A DNA stretch of 64,000 bases from Exiguobacterium sp018617385 (GTDB lineage: Bacteria; Bacillota; Bacilli; Exiguobacteriales; Exiguobacteriaceae): NCBI RefSeq assembly GCF_018617385.1, contig NZ_JACSKA010000002.1, forward strand, positions 124,001 to 188,000, given 5' to 3'. The notes beneath the pieces are model-generated. The model had not been told where the DNA came from, made no database searches, and worked only from the letters and a program-made list of their open reading frames with translations. Shown piece by piece: positions 1-8,146 of this stretch. How positions within the stretch are numbered: the stretch's first letter is position 1; the number at the start of each line of letters is the position of its first letter. The translations under genes and the position numbers were made by a program.

Positions 1-90
1 CAGTGCAGTCGTAGATGATTGCCCACCCGAGATGACGAGCGAGACTTCATCGAAGTAACCCGTTCCGACTTCCCGTTGGTGACGTGTCGC
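1..90 (-). pseudogene. aceA 3'-region remnant (isocitrate lyase fragment)
   Basis: Read on the minus strand, this stretch encodes the same 30 amino acids as residues 383-412 of the intact isocitrate lyase at 16676-17956. The match is 84 of 90 bases; positions 41-90 are identical, and all six differences lie in third codon positions between 1 and 40. The similarity stops abruptly at 90/91, where the upstream part of the gene should continue but non-coding DNA follows. So the N-terminal 380 residues are missing. The fragment runs off the window edge, so its 3' end is unseen. It lies in the same orientation as the intact gene, on the far side of the nitrate/molybdenum block. Confidence 0.85.
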
Positions 91-150
91 AGAAATTGTT
101 GTATCATTTTGTATTTTTTTAGGGAGAAACAAGCTCTATGATGCGATGAA

Positions 151-1161
151 TTACGTACCAAGACATTCATCGACCATCGCGACCGCGACATGCGCATCGT
201 CAACGCCATGGACGAGAACCCTTCCGTCTTTGAACAAGAGCATCCGATGATTCCGCCATCGCCATTCTAACGTGAACGGGGTCTGCTTCACGGTGATGTC
301 CGCCCGCTCGAGTTGATGCGCAATCGGGTCAAGCCCTTCGACGGAGCGACGGACTTGGACGACATCGCGACCACATAGGAGCGCTGTCTGCTGTCGACTT
401 GAAACAAGACTCGGGTAGTCATGGGTCTGACAAGACGGGCAAGACACGTCGACGAGCCGTGCGACATCGAGCCGCTGTGACTGATTCTCCCACATGTCTT
501 CAATCAACAGTCGACGTTCCATTTGTTCATGACGCCCCGTCAAATATTTCAACGCCTCGACGGCTTGACGGCTCGCCACATGTTGCACGATGGGAGCCAC
601 CACCCCCGCTGTCGCGCACGTCTGTCCGGCTAACGGCAAATGACGCATGAGACAACGAAGACACGGCGCTTCTTCCGGCATCACCGTGTAGTTCATGCCG
701 TATGCCCCGACACAAGAGGCAAACAAGAACGGAATGCCGCGCTCGAGTGCGAAATCGTTCAATAGAAGACGTGTCTCGACGTTATCGGTCGCGTCCAAGA
801 CGAGATCAACGGGCGGCAAAGGCCGAAGCCAATCCCACGATACGTCGGCGATCTGCGCGTCCAACTCAACGTCTGAGTTGATGGTCCGCAGGCGTTCGAG
901 CGCCGCGACCGCTTTCGGCGTCTCGGCACGTGCGTCCTGTTCCGTATAGAGCGTCTGTCGTTGTAAGTTCGTCACCTCTACATAGTCGCGGTCGACGAGG
1001 ATAAGTGAAACGCCGGCCCGAACAAGTTGATCGCTCACGGCCGCTCCGAGCGCACCGAGACCGACGACGAGCACTCGTTTCACCATCAGACGTTCTTGCC
1101 CGTCCCCACCGATACCGTGGAACCGGGCCTGCCGCGCGTAACGTTCCGGAACATGTGTCAT
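151..1161 (-). CDS. moeB: ThiF/MoeB-family adenylyltransferase (molybdopterin synthase activation)
   Basis: An E1-like enzyme of 336 residues that should adenylate the C-terminal glycine of MoaD so that sulfur can be loaded for molybdopterin synthesis. A Rossmann nucleotide loop (G-L-G-A-L-G) lies near residue 34. The C-L-R-C and later C-P-S-C pairs are the zinc site of this family. About 90 residues after the second pair show no obvious rhodanese domain, so the sulfur donor must come from elsewhere. Its start overlaps the moaC stop (ATGA). It is last in the cofactor operon, and no convincing terminator hairpin is visible after it. Confidence 0.88.
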   Translation of the reverse strand: MTHVPERYARQARFHGIGGDGQERLMVKRVLVVGLGALGAAVSDQLVRAGVSLILVDRDYVEVTNLQRQTLYTEQDARAETPKAVAALERLRTINSDVELDAQIADVSWDWLRPLPPVDLVLDATDNVETRLLLNDFALERGIPFLFASCVGAYGMNYTVMPEEAPCLRCLMRHLPLAGQTCATAGVVAPIVQHVASRQAVEALKYLTGRHEQMERRLLIEDMWENQSQRLDVARLVDVSCPSCQTHDYPSLVSSRQQTALLCGRDVVQVRRSVEGLDPIAHQLERADITVKQTPFTLEWRWRNHRMLLFKDGRVLVHGVDDAHVAVAMVDECLGT

Positions 1162-1622
1162 CGGACGTAGTCCCCTGACTTCCCGCCTTGTTTCTCAAGC
1201 AAGTATGTCGGCCCGATGACGATGCCTTTATCGACCGCTTTCGTCATATCGTATACGGTCAACGCTGCGACCGATGCGGCCGTCAACGCTTCCATCTCAA
1301 CACCGGTATCACCTTTCGTCTTCACGAACGACTCGATGATGAGCTGTGTCTCGTCCCATTCGAATGTTAAATCGACTTTTTTCAAGGCGAGCGGGTGACA
1401 CATCGGGATGATGCGGCTCGTCTCTTTGGCGGCCATAATCCCGGCCACTTGGGCGACAGCAAGCACGTCGCCTTTCGCAAGGTCACCATCCGTGATGAGC
1501 TGTTTCAGTTCACTGCTCAATTCAACTGATGTGCGGGCCCGAGCTGTCCGTGTCGTTTCCGGTTTATCCGAGACATCGACCATCCGCGCCCGCCCTTGGT
1601 CGTTCATGTGTGTCAGTTCCAT
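1158..1622 (-). CDS. moaC: Cyclic pyranopterin monophosphate synthase
   Basis: MoaC, 154 residues, full length. With MoaA it converts GTP to cyclic pyranopterin monophosphate, the first step of molybdenum cofactor synthesis. The family motifs M-C-H-P-L and G-V-E-M-E-A-L-T and the D-M-T-K-A-V-D-K stretch are present. The ATG at 1622 has its Shine-Dalgarno (GGAGG) formed by the Gly-Gly codons that end moaD, seven bases upstream. The start is therefore well fixed. Confidence 0.95.
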   Translation of the reverse strand: MELTHMNDQGRARMVDVSDKPETTRTARARTSVELSSELKQLITDGDLAKGDVLAVAQVAGIMAAKETSRIIPMCHPLALKKVDLTFEWDETQLIIESFVKTKGDTGVEMEALTAASVAALTVYDMTKAVDKGIVIGPTYLLEKQGGKSGDYVR

Positions 1623-1625
1623 CGT

Positions 1626-1853
1626 TTATCCTCCGCTCACCATTGGAATGACGGCGACCGTGTCTCCGTCTGCAACCGTATATTCGTCCGTCTCATAGCG
1701 CTCATTGACCGCGAACATGAGACGTTCCGCTCCCGACACGCCCCGCTCGGCCAAATCCGCTCGCAAGGCGGCGATTGTTTGTGGAGCCGAAACGGTATAG
1801 GACCGGACCGCCAACTCTTCTGCCACGTGGGCAAAACATAATACCTCAATCAT
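1626..1853 (-). CDS. moaD: Molybdopterin synthase sulfur carrier subunit
   Basis: MoaD, a 75-residue ubiquitin-like protein ending in Gly-Gly. The C-terminal glycine is adenylated by MoeB, converted to thiocarboxylate, and supplies sulfur to the dithiolene as a partner of MoaE. The start overlaps the moaE stop (ATGA), with AAGGAG about ten bases upstream. The two terminal glycine codons also read as GGAGG and lie at the right distance to act as the ribosome site for moaC. Confidence 0.94.
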   Translation of the reverse strand: MIEVLCFAHVAEELAVRSYTVSAPQTIAALRADLAERGVSGAERLMFAVNERYETDEYTVADGDTVAVIPMVSGG

Positions 1854-2305
1854 GTGTACGTCACTCCTTCCGGGCGTCCTGGGTGTTGTTCTTTTTGATC
1901 ACCCATCCATTTCGTGCCGTCGGTCCAATGCTCCCGTTTCCAAATTGGGACAATTTCTTTAATCCGTTCGATGGCGTAACGATTCGCCTCGTATGCGTCG
2001 GCGCGATGGGAAGAACTCGTCGCGATGACGACCGCTTCTTCCATGATATCGAGTCGTCCAATCCGGTGATGGATCGCCGTCAACGCACCAGGCCAACGTT
2101 CCGCCACTTCTTTCGCGATTTGTTCGAGCATCTTCTCGGCCATCGGTACGTATGATTCATACTCCAAGAGCTCAGTCTGTTTGGAACCCGTCATTTCTCG
2201 CACCGTCCCGATAAACAGCACGACCGCCCCGACGTTTCGATGCCGGACCGTTTCGTAAAGCGCCATCGGTTCGAGCGGATGTTCATTCACTTGATACCAT
2301 TTCAT
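1850..2305 (-). CDS. moaE: Molybdopterin synthase catalytic subunit
   Basis: MoaE, 151 residues. It forms the heterotetramer with MoaD that converts cyclic pyranopterin monophosphate to molybdopterin. The family signatures F-I-G-T-V-R near residue 32, the H-H-R-I-G segment, and the C-terminal P-I-W-K-R-E with its catalytic lysine are visible. The start lies inside the end of mobB (23-base overlap), consistent with translational coupling in the operon. Confidence 0.95.
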   Translation of the reverse strand: MKWYQVNEHPLEPMALYETVRHRNVGAVVLFIGTVREMTGSKQTELLEYESYVPMAEKMLEQIAKEVAERWPGALTAIHHRIGRLDIMEEAVVIATSSSHRADAYEANRYAIERIKEIVPIWKREHWTDGTKWMGDQKEQHPGRPEGVTYT

Positions 2306-2759
2306 TCTCCATCCACCTTTCCACTAAACGCATCAACCGGTCCTTGTCTGCCACGGAATCTCCGCGCGCGATCACGTTCGTCACATCGACCGGTTGTTCA
2401 TGCCCGTCTCGCACGAGCACCACTTTCGGATAATCTTTCCGTTTGTATCCCTCGATGATCACGATGTCGACGTGCGCCTCGTACCAGTTGAGGAGCAACT
2501 CAAACGTGTCGACCGCTTGCCACTCGATTAACGTCCCGTCTTCACCGATCACACTCGATAGCACGGCACCAGCCAACGCGTGACGATGCGAGTCCGTCAT
2601 CGGCAAGTCGAACGTCCCTCCGTGACCGTGGTGTTTGATGACACCGACACGGAGCCCCGTCGCCGATAAGCGTGCTGTCAGCTCAGAAACGAACGATGTT
2701 TTACCGCTATTTTGATAGCCGACCACTTGTAAAATCAAAGCTGATCGATGATTCGACAT
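2283..2759 (-). CDS. mobB: Molybdopterin-guanine dinucleotide biosynthesis P-loop protein
   Basis: MobB, 158 residues, a small GTP-binding protein that assists MobA in nucleotide attachment to molybdopterin. The Walker A loop G-Y-Q-N-S-G-K-T lies at residues 14-21, followed by the typical K-H-H-G-H-G and I-I-E-G-Y-K motifs. Its start is 25 bases inside moeA and its end overlaps moaE. Presence of mobA and mobB implies a bis-MGD type cofactor, matching the molybdoenzyme encoded at 10209-12455. Confidence 0.93.
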   Translation of the reverse strand: MSNHRSALILQVVGYQNSGKTSFVSELTARLSATGLRVGVIKHHGHGGTFDLPMTDSHRHALAGAVLSSVIGEDGTLIEWQAVDTFELLLNWYEAHVDIVIIEGYKRKDYPKVVLVRDGHEQPVDVTNVIARGDSVADKDRLMRLVERWMENEMVSSE

Positions 2760-3970
2760 CGCACCGAGTCCCCTTTTTGAAACCCTCTCGTTCCGCCTGG
2801 CAGATGAATCAACGCGTTACACGTCGCGAGTGAGGAGACGATGCCCGACTTGTCTTTCCCGCTCGGATGAACCACCGTCTGCCCGGTCGCATCAATCGTC
2901 ACATGTCCACGCACGAACCGGTCGAACGGATTCGTTTTCGGGAAATCGACACCAAGTTCCGCCTGGATGACAGGTCGCTCCGCTTGCCCGAATAACGTCT
3001 TCATATACGTGCCTACAAACAGTTCCGTTCCGACAAAACACGCCGACGGATTCCCGGATAATCCAAACAACAACCGATGTTCGACGTGCGCGACCGTCGT
3101 GACGGACCCTGGCCGCATCCCAACTTTATTAAACAGCACCGTCGCCCCGAGCGCCTCATATACATCCGGTAAATAATCAAAATCTCCGACCGATACCCCG
3201 CCTGTCGTGACGACGGCATCACTCGTCCGAAGTGCCTCGTCAATCGCCCGCTTTGTCGAAGCGAACGTATCCGGCAAGATACCGCCATATGTCGCCGCGC
3301 CACCGAGTGCCTCGATTTGAGCGAGAATCATATATGCATTCGAATTATAGATTTGCCCATCGGTTTTTTTCTGTCCCGGTTCAACGAGCTCATCACCGGT
3401 CGCAAACACGGTGATGTGCGGTTTTACGTATACGTCGACCTGCTCATACCCGAACGTAGCGAGCAAGGCGATGACGCCCGGATTAATGCGGGTGCCTCGG
3501 TCAACGATATTCGTCCCCGCCGTCATATCTTCCCCACGATAGGAAATATTGGCATCGCGGGCCGGTCGCTTGAACGTCACGACTCGTTCATCCGCTTGCG
3601 CGAGCTCGAGCATGACGACCGCATCGACTCCGTCTGGAATTTTTGCCCCGGTCATGATGCGAATCGCCTCGCCGGCGCGGAGCGGTTCTCCGACGTGTCC
3701 GGCTCCCTGAACGTATTGAATGGGTAATGTCACCGGTTCATCGCGGCTCGCTCTCAACAAATCCGCGGACTGGACAGCAAAACCGTCATACGGAGATTTA
3801 TTAAATGCTGGAACGTCATGCGTCGCAGTGAGATCCATCGCTAAAATCCGGCCGTTCGCTCGATACAACGGTACCGTTTCCGTCCGACCTTTCCTCGTCG
3901 CTTCTTGGACACGGATGACCGCCTCGTCAACGGCGAGCGGCTTACGAAATAGCGTCGACATCTTTTCCAT
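2735..3970 (-). CDS. moeA: Molybdopterin molybdenumtransferase
   Basis: MoeA, 411 residues. It inserts molybdate into adenylated molybdopterin. Characteristic stretches are P-A-F-N-K-S-P-Y-D-G-F-A near residue 55, T-G-A-K-I-P-D-G-V-D-A, the V-T-T-G-G-V-S-V-G-D-F-D MoCF-domain motif, and G-N-P-S near the end of that domain. The ATG shares one base with the mobA stop (TAATG). All expected domains are present. Confidence 0.95.
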   Translation of the reverse strand: MEKMSTLFRKPLAVDEAVIRVQEATRKGRTETVPLYRANGRILAMDLTATHDVPAFNKSPYDGFAVQSADLLRASRDEPVTLPIQYVQGAGHVGEPLRAGEAIRIMTGAKIPDGVDAVVMLELAQADERVVTFKRPARDANISYRGEDMTAGTNIVDRGTRINPGVIALLATFGYEQVDVYVKPHITVFATGDELVEPGQKKTDGQIYNSNAYMILAQIEALGGAATYGGILPDTFASTKRAIDEALRTSDAVVTTGGVSVGDFDYLPDVYEALGATVLFNKVGMRPGSVTTVAHVEHRLLFGLSGNPSACFVGTELFVGTYMKTLFGQAERPVIQAELGVDFPKTNPFDRFVRGHVTIDATGQTVVHPSGKDKSGIVSSLATCNALIHLPGGTRGFQKGDSVRCRIIDQL

Positions 3971-4518
3971 TACTCCACTTCCTTTCCTAGCAATTCTTCA
4001 TAATCACTCGGTGTGTTCACATTTTTAAACCAGTCCCGTTCAGCAAACGAGACGATTGTCGCCTCTGTCAAGTGAGGCATGACCGCCCGTTCGCCTCGAC
4101 GTAAAGCGGCTTCGAACTGGGACAGTATCGAGCGTGGATACAAGGCGATGAGCGGATGGATTCGATTATCTGCGTAGGCGACAACCGGCTGATTCTCTCG
4201 TTCTATCACAAGCCGTTCATAAACGGGCGACGGCAACAAAGGTGTATCACACGCACAGATGGCATACCATTCAGCCGGGACGTGCCGCATGACGGTGACG
4301 ATGCCGGCGAGCGGCCCCATGCCGCGCCATTCCATGTCATCTTCAAGTTGATATGAGGTCATCGACTGTCCGGCCGGTACGACGCTCCATTGGGACGTCG
4401 TCGTTGTAACGAGTGTCTGTCGCGCCCGCTCTTCAAACGAGATGTCCTCATAACAGGCTTGCCATTTAGGGGATCCGAACCGGCGCGATTTTCCGCCTGC
4501 CAAGACGATGCCGATCAT
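3970..4518 (-). CDS. mobA: Molybdenum cofactor guanylyltransferase
   Basis: MobA, 182 residues. It transfers GMP to molybdopterin to make the guanine dinucleotide form. The nucleotide-binding L-A-G-G-K-S-R-R-F-G loop is at residues 6-15, G-P-L-A-G-I follows near residue 90, and C-D-T-P-L-L near 110 corresponds to the metal-binding acidic motif. The start overlaps the preceding moaB stop as ATGA. Slightly short for the family but with all core motifs. Confidence 0.93.
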   Translation of the reverse strand: MIGIVLAGGKSRRFGSPKWQACYEDISFEERARQTLVTTTTSQWSVVPAGQSMTSYQLEDDMEWRGMGPLAGIVTVMRHVPAEWYAICACDTPLLPSPVYERLVIERENQPVVAYADNRIHPLIALYPRSILSQFEAALRRGERAVMPHLTEATIVSFAERDWFKNVNTPSDYEELLGKEVE

Positions 4519-5018
4519 CGCGTCGCTTCCCAGACGATATGGGAGAGCTCGGGAAGAATCAAGCGAGTCATCGCCAAGTCGACGGCGCCTCGCGACCCTG
4601 GCATCGAAAAGATGATCGTATCCCCGATGCGTCCTGCTAAAGCTCGCGACAACATCGCCGCCGGTCCGATATCTTCCGTGAAGCTGACATAACGGAACAA
4701 CTCGCCGAAGCCGACCATTTCTCGGTCAAGCAGCGGTCGAATCGTCTCAATGGTGACGTCCCGTTTCGTGATGCCCGTTCCCCCGGTCGTCAAGATGACG
4801 TCCATTTTTTCGTCGACCATTCGTCTGACGGCCGCTTCGATTTCAAATGAGTCATCTTTCGTGATTTCGCGGTATGTGACCGTATGTGCTTCTTCTTTTA
4901 ATAGCGTACAAATATGTTCGCCAGACACGTCCGTATCGAGTGTTCGCGTATCCGAGATCGTCAAAATCGCTGCCCGGACACGCTGTGTGTTTTGATGTAC
5001 ATGGTTGTGTGCTTGCAT
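4515..5018 (-). CDS. moaB: Molybdopterin adenylyltransferase-type protein MoaB/Mog
   Basis: A MoCF-domain protein of 167 residues that should adenylate molybdopterin before metal insertion by MoeA. The motifs T-I-S-D-T-R near the start, T-T-G-G-T-G-I in the middle, and F-S-M-P-G-S-R-G-A-V are diagnostic. I chose the ATG at 5018 rather than the one at 5027. The GGAGG, supplied by the last two glycine codons of moaA, touches the 5027 codon but sits nine bases from 5018. Confidence 0.92.
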   Translation of the reverse strand: MQAHNHVHQNTQRVRAAILTISDTRTLDTDVSGEHICTLLKEEAHTVTYREITKDDSFEIEAAVRRMVDEKMDVILTTGGTGITKRDVTIETIRPLLDREMVGFGELFRYVSFTEDIGPAAMLSRALAGRIGDTIIFSMPGSRGAVDLAMTRLILPELSHIVWEATR

Positions 5019-5023
5019 CGTCT

Positions 5024-6031
5024 TCATCCTCCGATATAACTCATTTCAATTCGGTTTCGCGTCCGACTCCCAGTTCGCGACCGTTCTTCCGAATAGCGGT
5101 CGTCCCGTACTTCCCATACCATTTTTAGTGTCATGGCAATCAATTCATCGCTCGCCCCACTGCGGAGCAATTCGCGGATATCGGTCCCGTCTTCTGCGAA
5201 CAGGCACGTGTACCATTTGCCGTCACTCGATAGGCGACCTCGCGTACACGTTCCGCAGAACGGTTGGCTGACCGAAGAGATGAAGCCAACTTGCGCCCCA
5301 TCCGTGTAACGGTAACGTTGCGCGACTTCTCCTAGTGTTTCGGGTGCAAGCGGTTCAAGTAATCCATTTCGTTGTTTCAACACCTCAAGAATCGATTCAG
5401 ACGACACGACATGTTCGACGTTCCATTCATTCGCCGTGCCGACATCCATGAACTCGATGTAACGGAGTGTGATGTTCCGTTCTTTGAAATACGCGGCCAT
5501 AGGGGCGACTTCATGATCGTTCCAGCCTTTTCGGACGACCATGTTCACTTTCACTTCGAGCCCTTGCCGTTTCGCCTCATCGATTCCTCGTAATACCGTC
5601 TCGGGCGACGTGCCGCGTCCGTTCATCATCCCGAACGTCTCGGCCGATAAGGCGTCTAGACTGACGTTGACCCGGTCGAGCCCAGCTTGCTTCAACACTT
5701 TCGCCATCCGTTCTAAATAGACGCCGTTCGTCGTCAATCCGATAGTCTCGATGGTCGTGACCGCGCGAAGGCGGCGAATCAGTTCATCGAGATTCGGCCT
5801 GAGTAGAGGTTCGCCCCCGGTCAGACGCACTTTTTTCACGCCGTGTGGGGCGATGATGCGAACGAAGCGCTCGATCTCGTCAAACGATAACAACTCATCT
5901 CGTTTTAAAAATTGGTGGTGGCGGAACGCTTCTTCCGGCATGCAGTATCGGCAACGAAAGTTGCATTTATCAATGACTGAGATGCGTAAGTCTTCCAACG
6001 GTCGTCTCCGTCGATCGGTCCATGGTGTCAT
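5024..6031 (-). CDS. moaA: GTP 3',8-cyclase (radical SAM)
   Basis: MoaA, 335 residues, catalyses the radical SAM rearrangement of GTP that starts molybdenum cofactor synthesis. The N-terminal cluster motif is C23-x3-C27-x2-C30. A second, C-terminal 4Fe-4S site is shown by F-C-G-T-C-T-R-G-R and a cysteine 13 residues later. The protein ends in the Gly-Gly expected for MoaA, which contacts the first radical site. It is preceded by AAAGGATGA and opens the nine-gene overlapping operon, 63 bases after narK. Confidence 0.96.
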   Translation of the reverse strand: MTPWTDRRRRPLEDLRISVIDKCNFRCRYCMPEEAFRHHQFLKRDELLSFDEIERFVRIIAPHGVKKVRLTGGEPLLRPNLDELIRRLRAVTTIETIGLTTNGVYLERMAKVLKQAGLDRVNVSLDALSAETFGMMNGRGTSPETVLRGIDEAKRQGLEVKVNMVVRKGWNDHEVAPMAAYFKERNITLRYIEFMDVGTANEWNVEHVVSSESILEVLKQRNGLLEPLAPETLGEVAQRYRYTDGAQVGFISSVSQPFCGTCTRGRLSSDGKWYTCLFAEDGTDIRELLRSGASDELIAMTLKMVWEVRDDRYSEERSRTGSRTRNRIEMSYIGG

Positions 6032-6062
6032 CTTGGTTCATCCTTTCTATCCATCAACGACA

Positions 6063-6085
6063 GCAGGGACCCTCACAGTCCCTGC
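6063..6085 (-). other. Intercistronic hairpin between narK and moaA
   Basis: An 8-bp perfect GC-rich stem (GCAGGGAC with GTCCCTGC) and a 7-base loop sit in the 63-base gap between narK and moaA. No T-run follows in the direction of transcription, so it is not a standard terminator. It could set relative amounts of narK and moa mRNA by protecting or processing the transcript. That role is inference. Confidence 0.55.
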
Positions 6086-6094
6086 GTCGATTTG

Positions 6095-7411
6095 TCAGCG
6101 AATCGGCTTCTCAGCACCGCTGCGCAAGTAATAATAAATTGTGGTGGCAATCGAGATCGCATAGAGCCCTAGCATGACGAACAACGCACCGTTGAACGAA
6201 CCGACGAGCTCGAGCGACCAACCGAACATCTTCGGAATGAAGAAGGCTCCGTAAGCAGCAAACGCTGCCGAGAATCCGACGACGGCCGGTGTCTTCGTCG
6301 CCACGAATACGTGGGGAATCATCGCGAACGTCGCTCCAGAGTTGAGTCCTGTTGCGATGAACAAGACGACGAAGGAGATGAAAAACATCGTCAAGTTGCT
6401 GTTCGTGATGGCCATGATGACACTGATTGTACCGAGCGCCATGATTCCGAACACGATTAATGTCACTTTGGCCGCTCCGATCTTATCACTGATCCAGCCC
6501 CCGAACGGACGCGAAGAGGCGCCAAGGAATGCACCAAGGAAGGCGAGCGCCATCAAGTCCGACTCAGGGAACTTTAACTTTAAAATCATCGGGAACGCTG
6601 CGGCATATCCAATGAAGGAACCGAACGCCGCCGTGTAGAGCAACGTTTGAATCCAAAAATGTTTGTCTTTAAACACGCTCGCCTGTTCACGAAGCGATTG
6701 ACGCGCGGTCGGTAAGTTATCCATGAACAAGTATGCGCAGACCGTCAAAATGATGGTCGGCACGACCCAAAGGAACGCGGCGTTTTGAAGCCAAATCTCT
6801 TCGCCGGTCTCGGTCACGAGGGCGTTCCCGCCGATGAACCCGAAAATACTTGTCGTGATGACGAGCGGTGTGATCAATTGGACGAGCGAGACGCCCAAGT
6901 TCCCGATGCCTCCGTTAATCCCTAGCGCCGTCCCTTTTTTCGCTTTCGGATAAAACGCGCCGATGTTGGCGTTTGATGACGAGAAGTTTCCGCCGCCTAG
7001 TCCGCAAAGTGCGGCCAAAATCATGAATACCCAATACGGCGTATTGACGTTTTGAACGGCATAGGCGATGCCTAGGAGCGGCAACAACAAAATCGATGTC
7101 GAGAAGATCGTCCAGTTCCGACCGCCGAATATACTGTTTGCGAACGTATAGAAAAAGCGCAACGTCGCCCCGACGAGTCCAGGTAGGGCGGCCAACGTGA
7201 ACAGCTGGCCTTGCGTAAAGCTAAACCCGATCGAATTCAATTGGACGGCCGCGACCGACCACATTTGCCAGACGATGAATGCAAGCGTCAGTGCCGGGAC
7301 CGAAACGAGCAAGTTCCGATTGGCGACTTGTTTTCCCGTCTCTTCCCAGAATCCCCCATCCTCTGGCTTCCACTCCGCGAGTGCGTGTGACCCTTTGTCT
7401 AATTGTTGCAT
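6095..7411 (-). CDS. narK: Nitrate/nitrite transporter, NarK/NarT type
   Basis: A 438-residue major facilitator with about 12 hydrophobic segments. The nitrate-porter signature (G-G-G-N-F-S-S-S-N-A-N-I-G, then F-Y-P-K-A-K-K-G-T-A-L-G-I-N) lies around residues 140-170, and a related G-x-x-x-G-A-x-x-R-x-x-G-G pattern occurs in the second half. It should import nitrate and/or export nitrite. It precedes the molybdenum cofactor operon and has GAGGAGG upstream. Two Fnr-type boxes lie 70-175 bases before the start, so induction by oxygen limitation is likely. Confidence 0.92.
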   Translation of the reverse strand: MQQLDKGSHALAEWKPEDGGFWEETGKQVANRNLLVSVPALTLAFIVWQMWSVAAVQLNSIGFSFTQGQLFTLAALPGLVGATLRFFYTFANSIFGGRNWTIFSTSILLLPLLGIAYAVQNVNTPYWVFMILAALCGLGGGNFSSSNANIGAFYPKAKKGTALGINGGIGNLGVSLVQLITPLVITTSIFGFIGGNALVTETGEEIWLQNAAFLWVVPTIILTVCAYLFMDNLPTARQSLREQASVFKDKHFWIQTLLYTAAFGSFIGYAAAFPMILKLKFPESDLMALAFLGAFLGASSRPFGGWISDKIGAAKVTLIVFGIMALGTISVIMAITNSNLTMFFISFVVLFIATGLNSGATFAMIPHVFVATKTPAVVGFSAAFAAYGAFFIPKMFGWSLELVGSFNGALFVMLGLYAISIATTIYYYLRSGAEKPIR

Positions 7412-7481
7412 AGTCTATTCCTCCTCTTAACGGTTCAATTCGTACCCTAATCTCATCCTATCGGCCACCCCCTAAAAAAAG

Positions 7482-7497
7482 TGTGCCTTCTTTCACA
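7482..7497. promoter_or_regulatory. Fnr-type box upstream of narK
   Basis: TGTGC-N6-TCACA, one mismatch from the TGTGA-N6-TCACA Fnr consensus of Bacilli, inside a longer AAGTGTG...CACACTT palindrome. It lies about 70 bases upstream of the narK start. Confidence 0.65.
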
Positions 7498-7568
7498 CTT
7501 ATTTCGCATCTTGCGTTTTTTTCTCACCCTGTCATCAATCTGTGACAAAATCGCCTATCTTTTGTTTC

Positions 7569-7584
7569 TGTGACATTGAACACA
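7569..7584. promoter_or_regulatory. Second Fnr-type box in the narK/7634 divergent region
   Basis: TGTGA-N6-ACACA, one mismatch from the consensus, with perfectly complementary flanks (TTTCTGTG and CACAGAAA). It lies 50 bases upstream of the divergent gene at 7634 and could serve either promoter. Confidence 0.6.
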
Positions 7585-7633
7585 GAAAAACCCTCCCCGA
7601 TTCCTTACGATAAGGAATAGAGGAGGGATTAAT

Positions 7634-8146
7634 TTGTCACATCTCATTCAAATCCACTGTGCGCCCGAAGTTCGCTTGGCGCTACAACCATATTTCTTCA
7701 GTCAAGACGGGGCCCACGTGTTCCGTGTCTTCGGCGTCGCGATCGCCGAGGCTGCGTTCACCGAAACGGGGCTCGATATCACATTCCCACTTGAAAGTCC
7801 GTTAGAAGAACTAGAAGCGCTGCACACCTTGCTCGTTCGGATCGACACTCACCATGACGTGACGATCGATGATACCCAGGCAGTTATCGGTTACTTAGGG
7901 GACGGGACCACGGTCACCGTTTATCGCCATTTCAAACGATGGCTCGACTTTTTATCTGCAGCGCGTGTCCGCTCGATGGAAGGTGTCGTCGTCGAGGTCC
8001 GTGCCAACGGGATCAAGCTAGCCGAAGGCGTGCTCCGGTCTTATGAATTGATGGAAGATGGCGAGTTTTATGTATCGGCCTGTACAATCGAGACCGATGG
8101 ATTGGAGCATTTTGAAGGCGAGCTATCGCTTGCCGCCGTAATGTGA
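7634..8146 (+). CDS. Protein of unknown function, Fnr-regulon neighbour
   Basis: A 170-residue soluble protein with no motif that I recognise. The start is TTG at 7634: GAGGAGGG lies seven bases upstream and no ATG is suitably placed. It has no signal peptide, no membrane segment and only two cysteines. It is transcribed away from narK from a region with Fnr-type boxes, and its last base abuts the end of fnr on the other strand. That context suggests a role in anaerobic or nitrate physiology, but this is only position-based. Confidence 0.7.
   Translation: MSHLIQIHCAPEVRLALQPYFFSQDGAHVFRVFGVAIAEAAFTETGLDITFPLESPLEELEALHTLLVRIDTHHDVTIDDTQAVIGYLGDGTTVTVYRHFKRWLDFLSAARVRSMEGVVVEVRANGIKLAEGVLRSYELMEDGEFYVSACTIETDGLEHFEGELSLAAVM

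Noticed and set aside
6032..6094. Molybdenum-cofactor riboswitch upstream of moaA
   Set aside because: The gap is only 63 bases and holds one simple 8-bp hairpin; it is too short for that riboswitch.
7540..7560. Third Fnr box around TGTGACAAAATCGCC
   Set aside because: Only the left half matches; the right half does not resemble TCACA.
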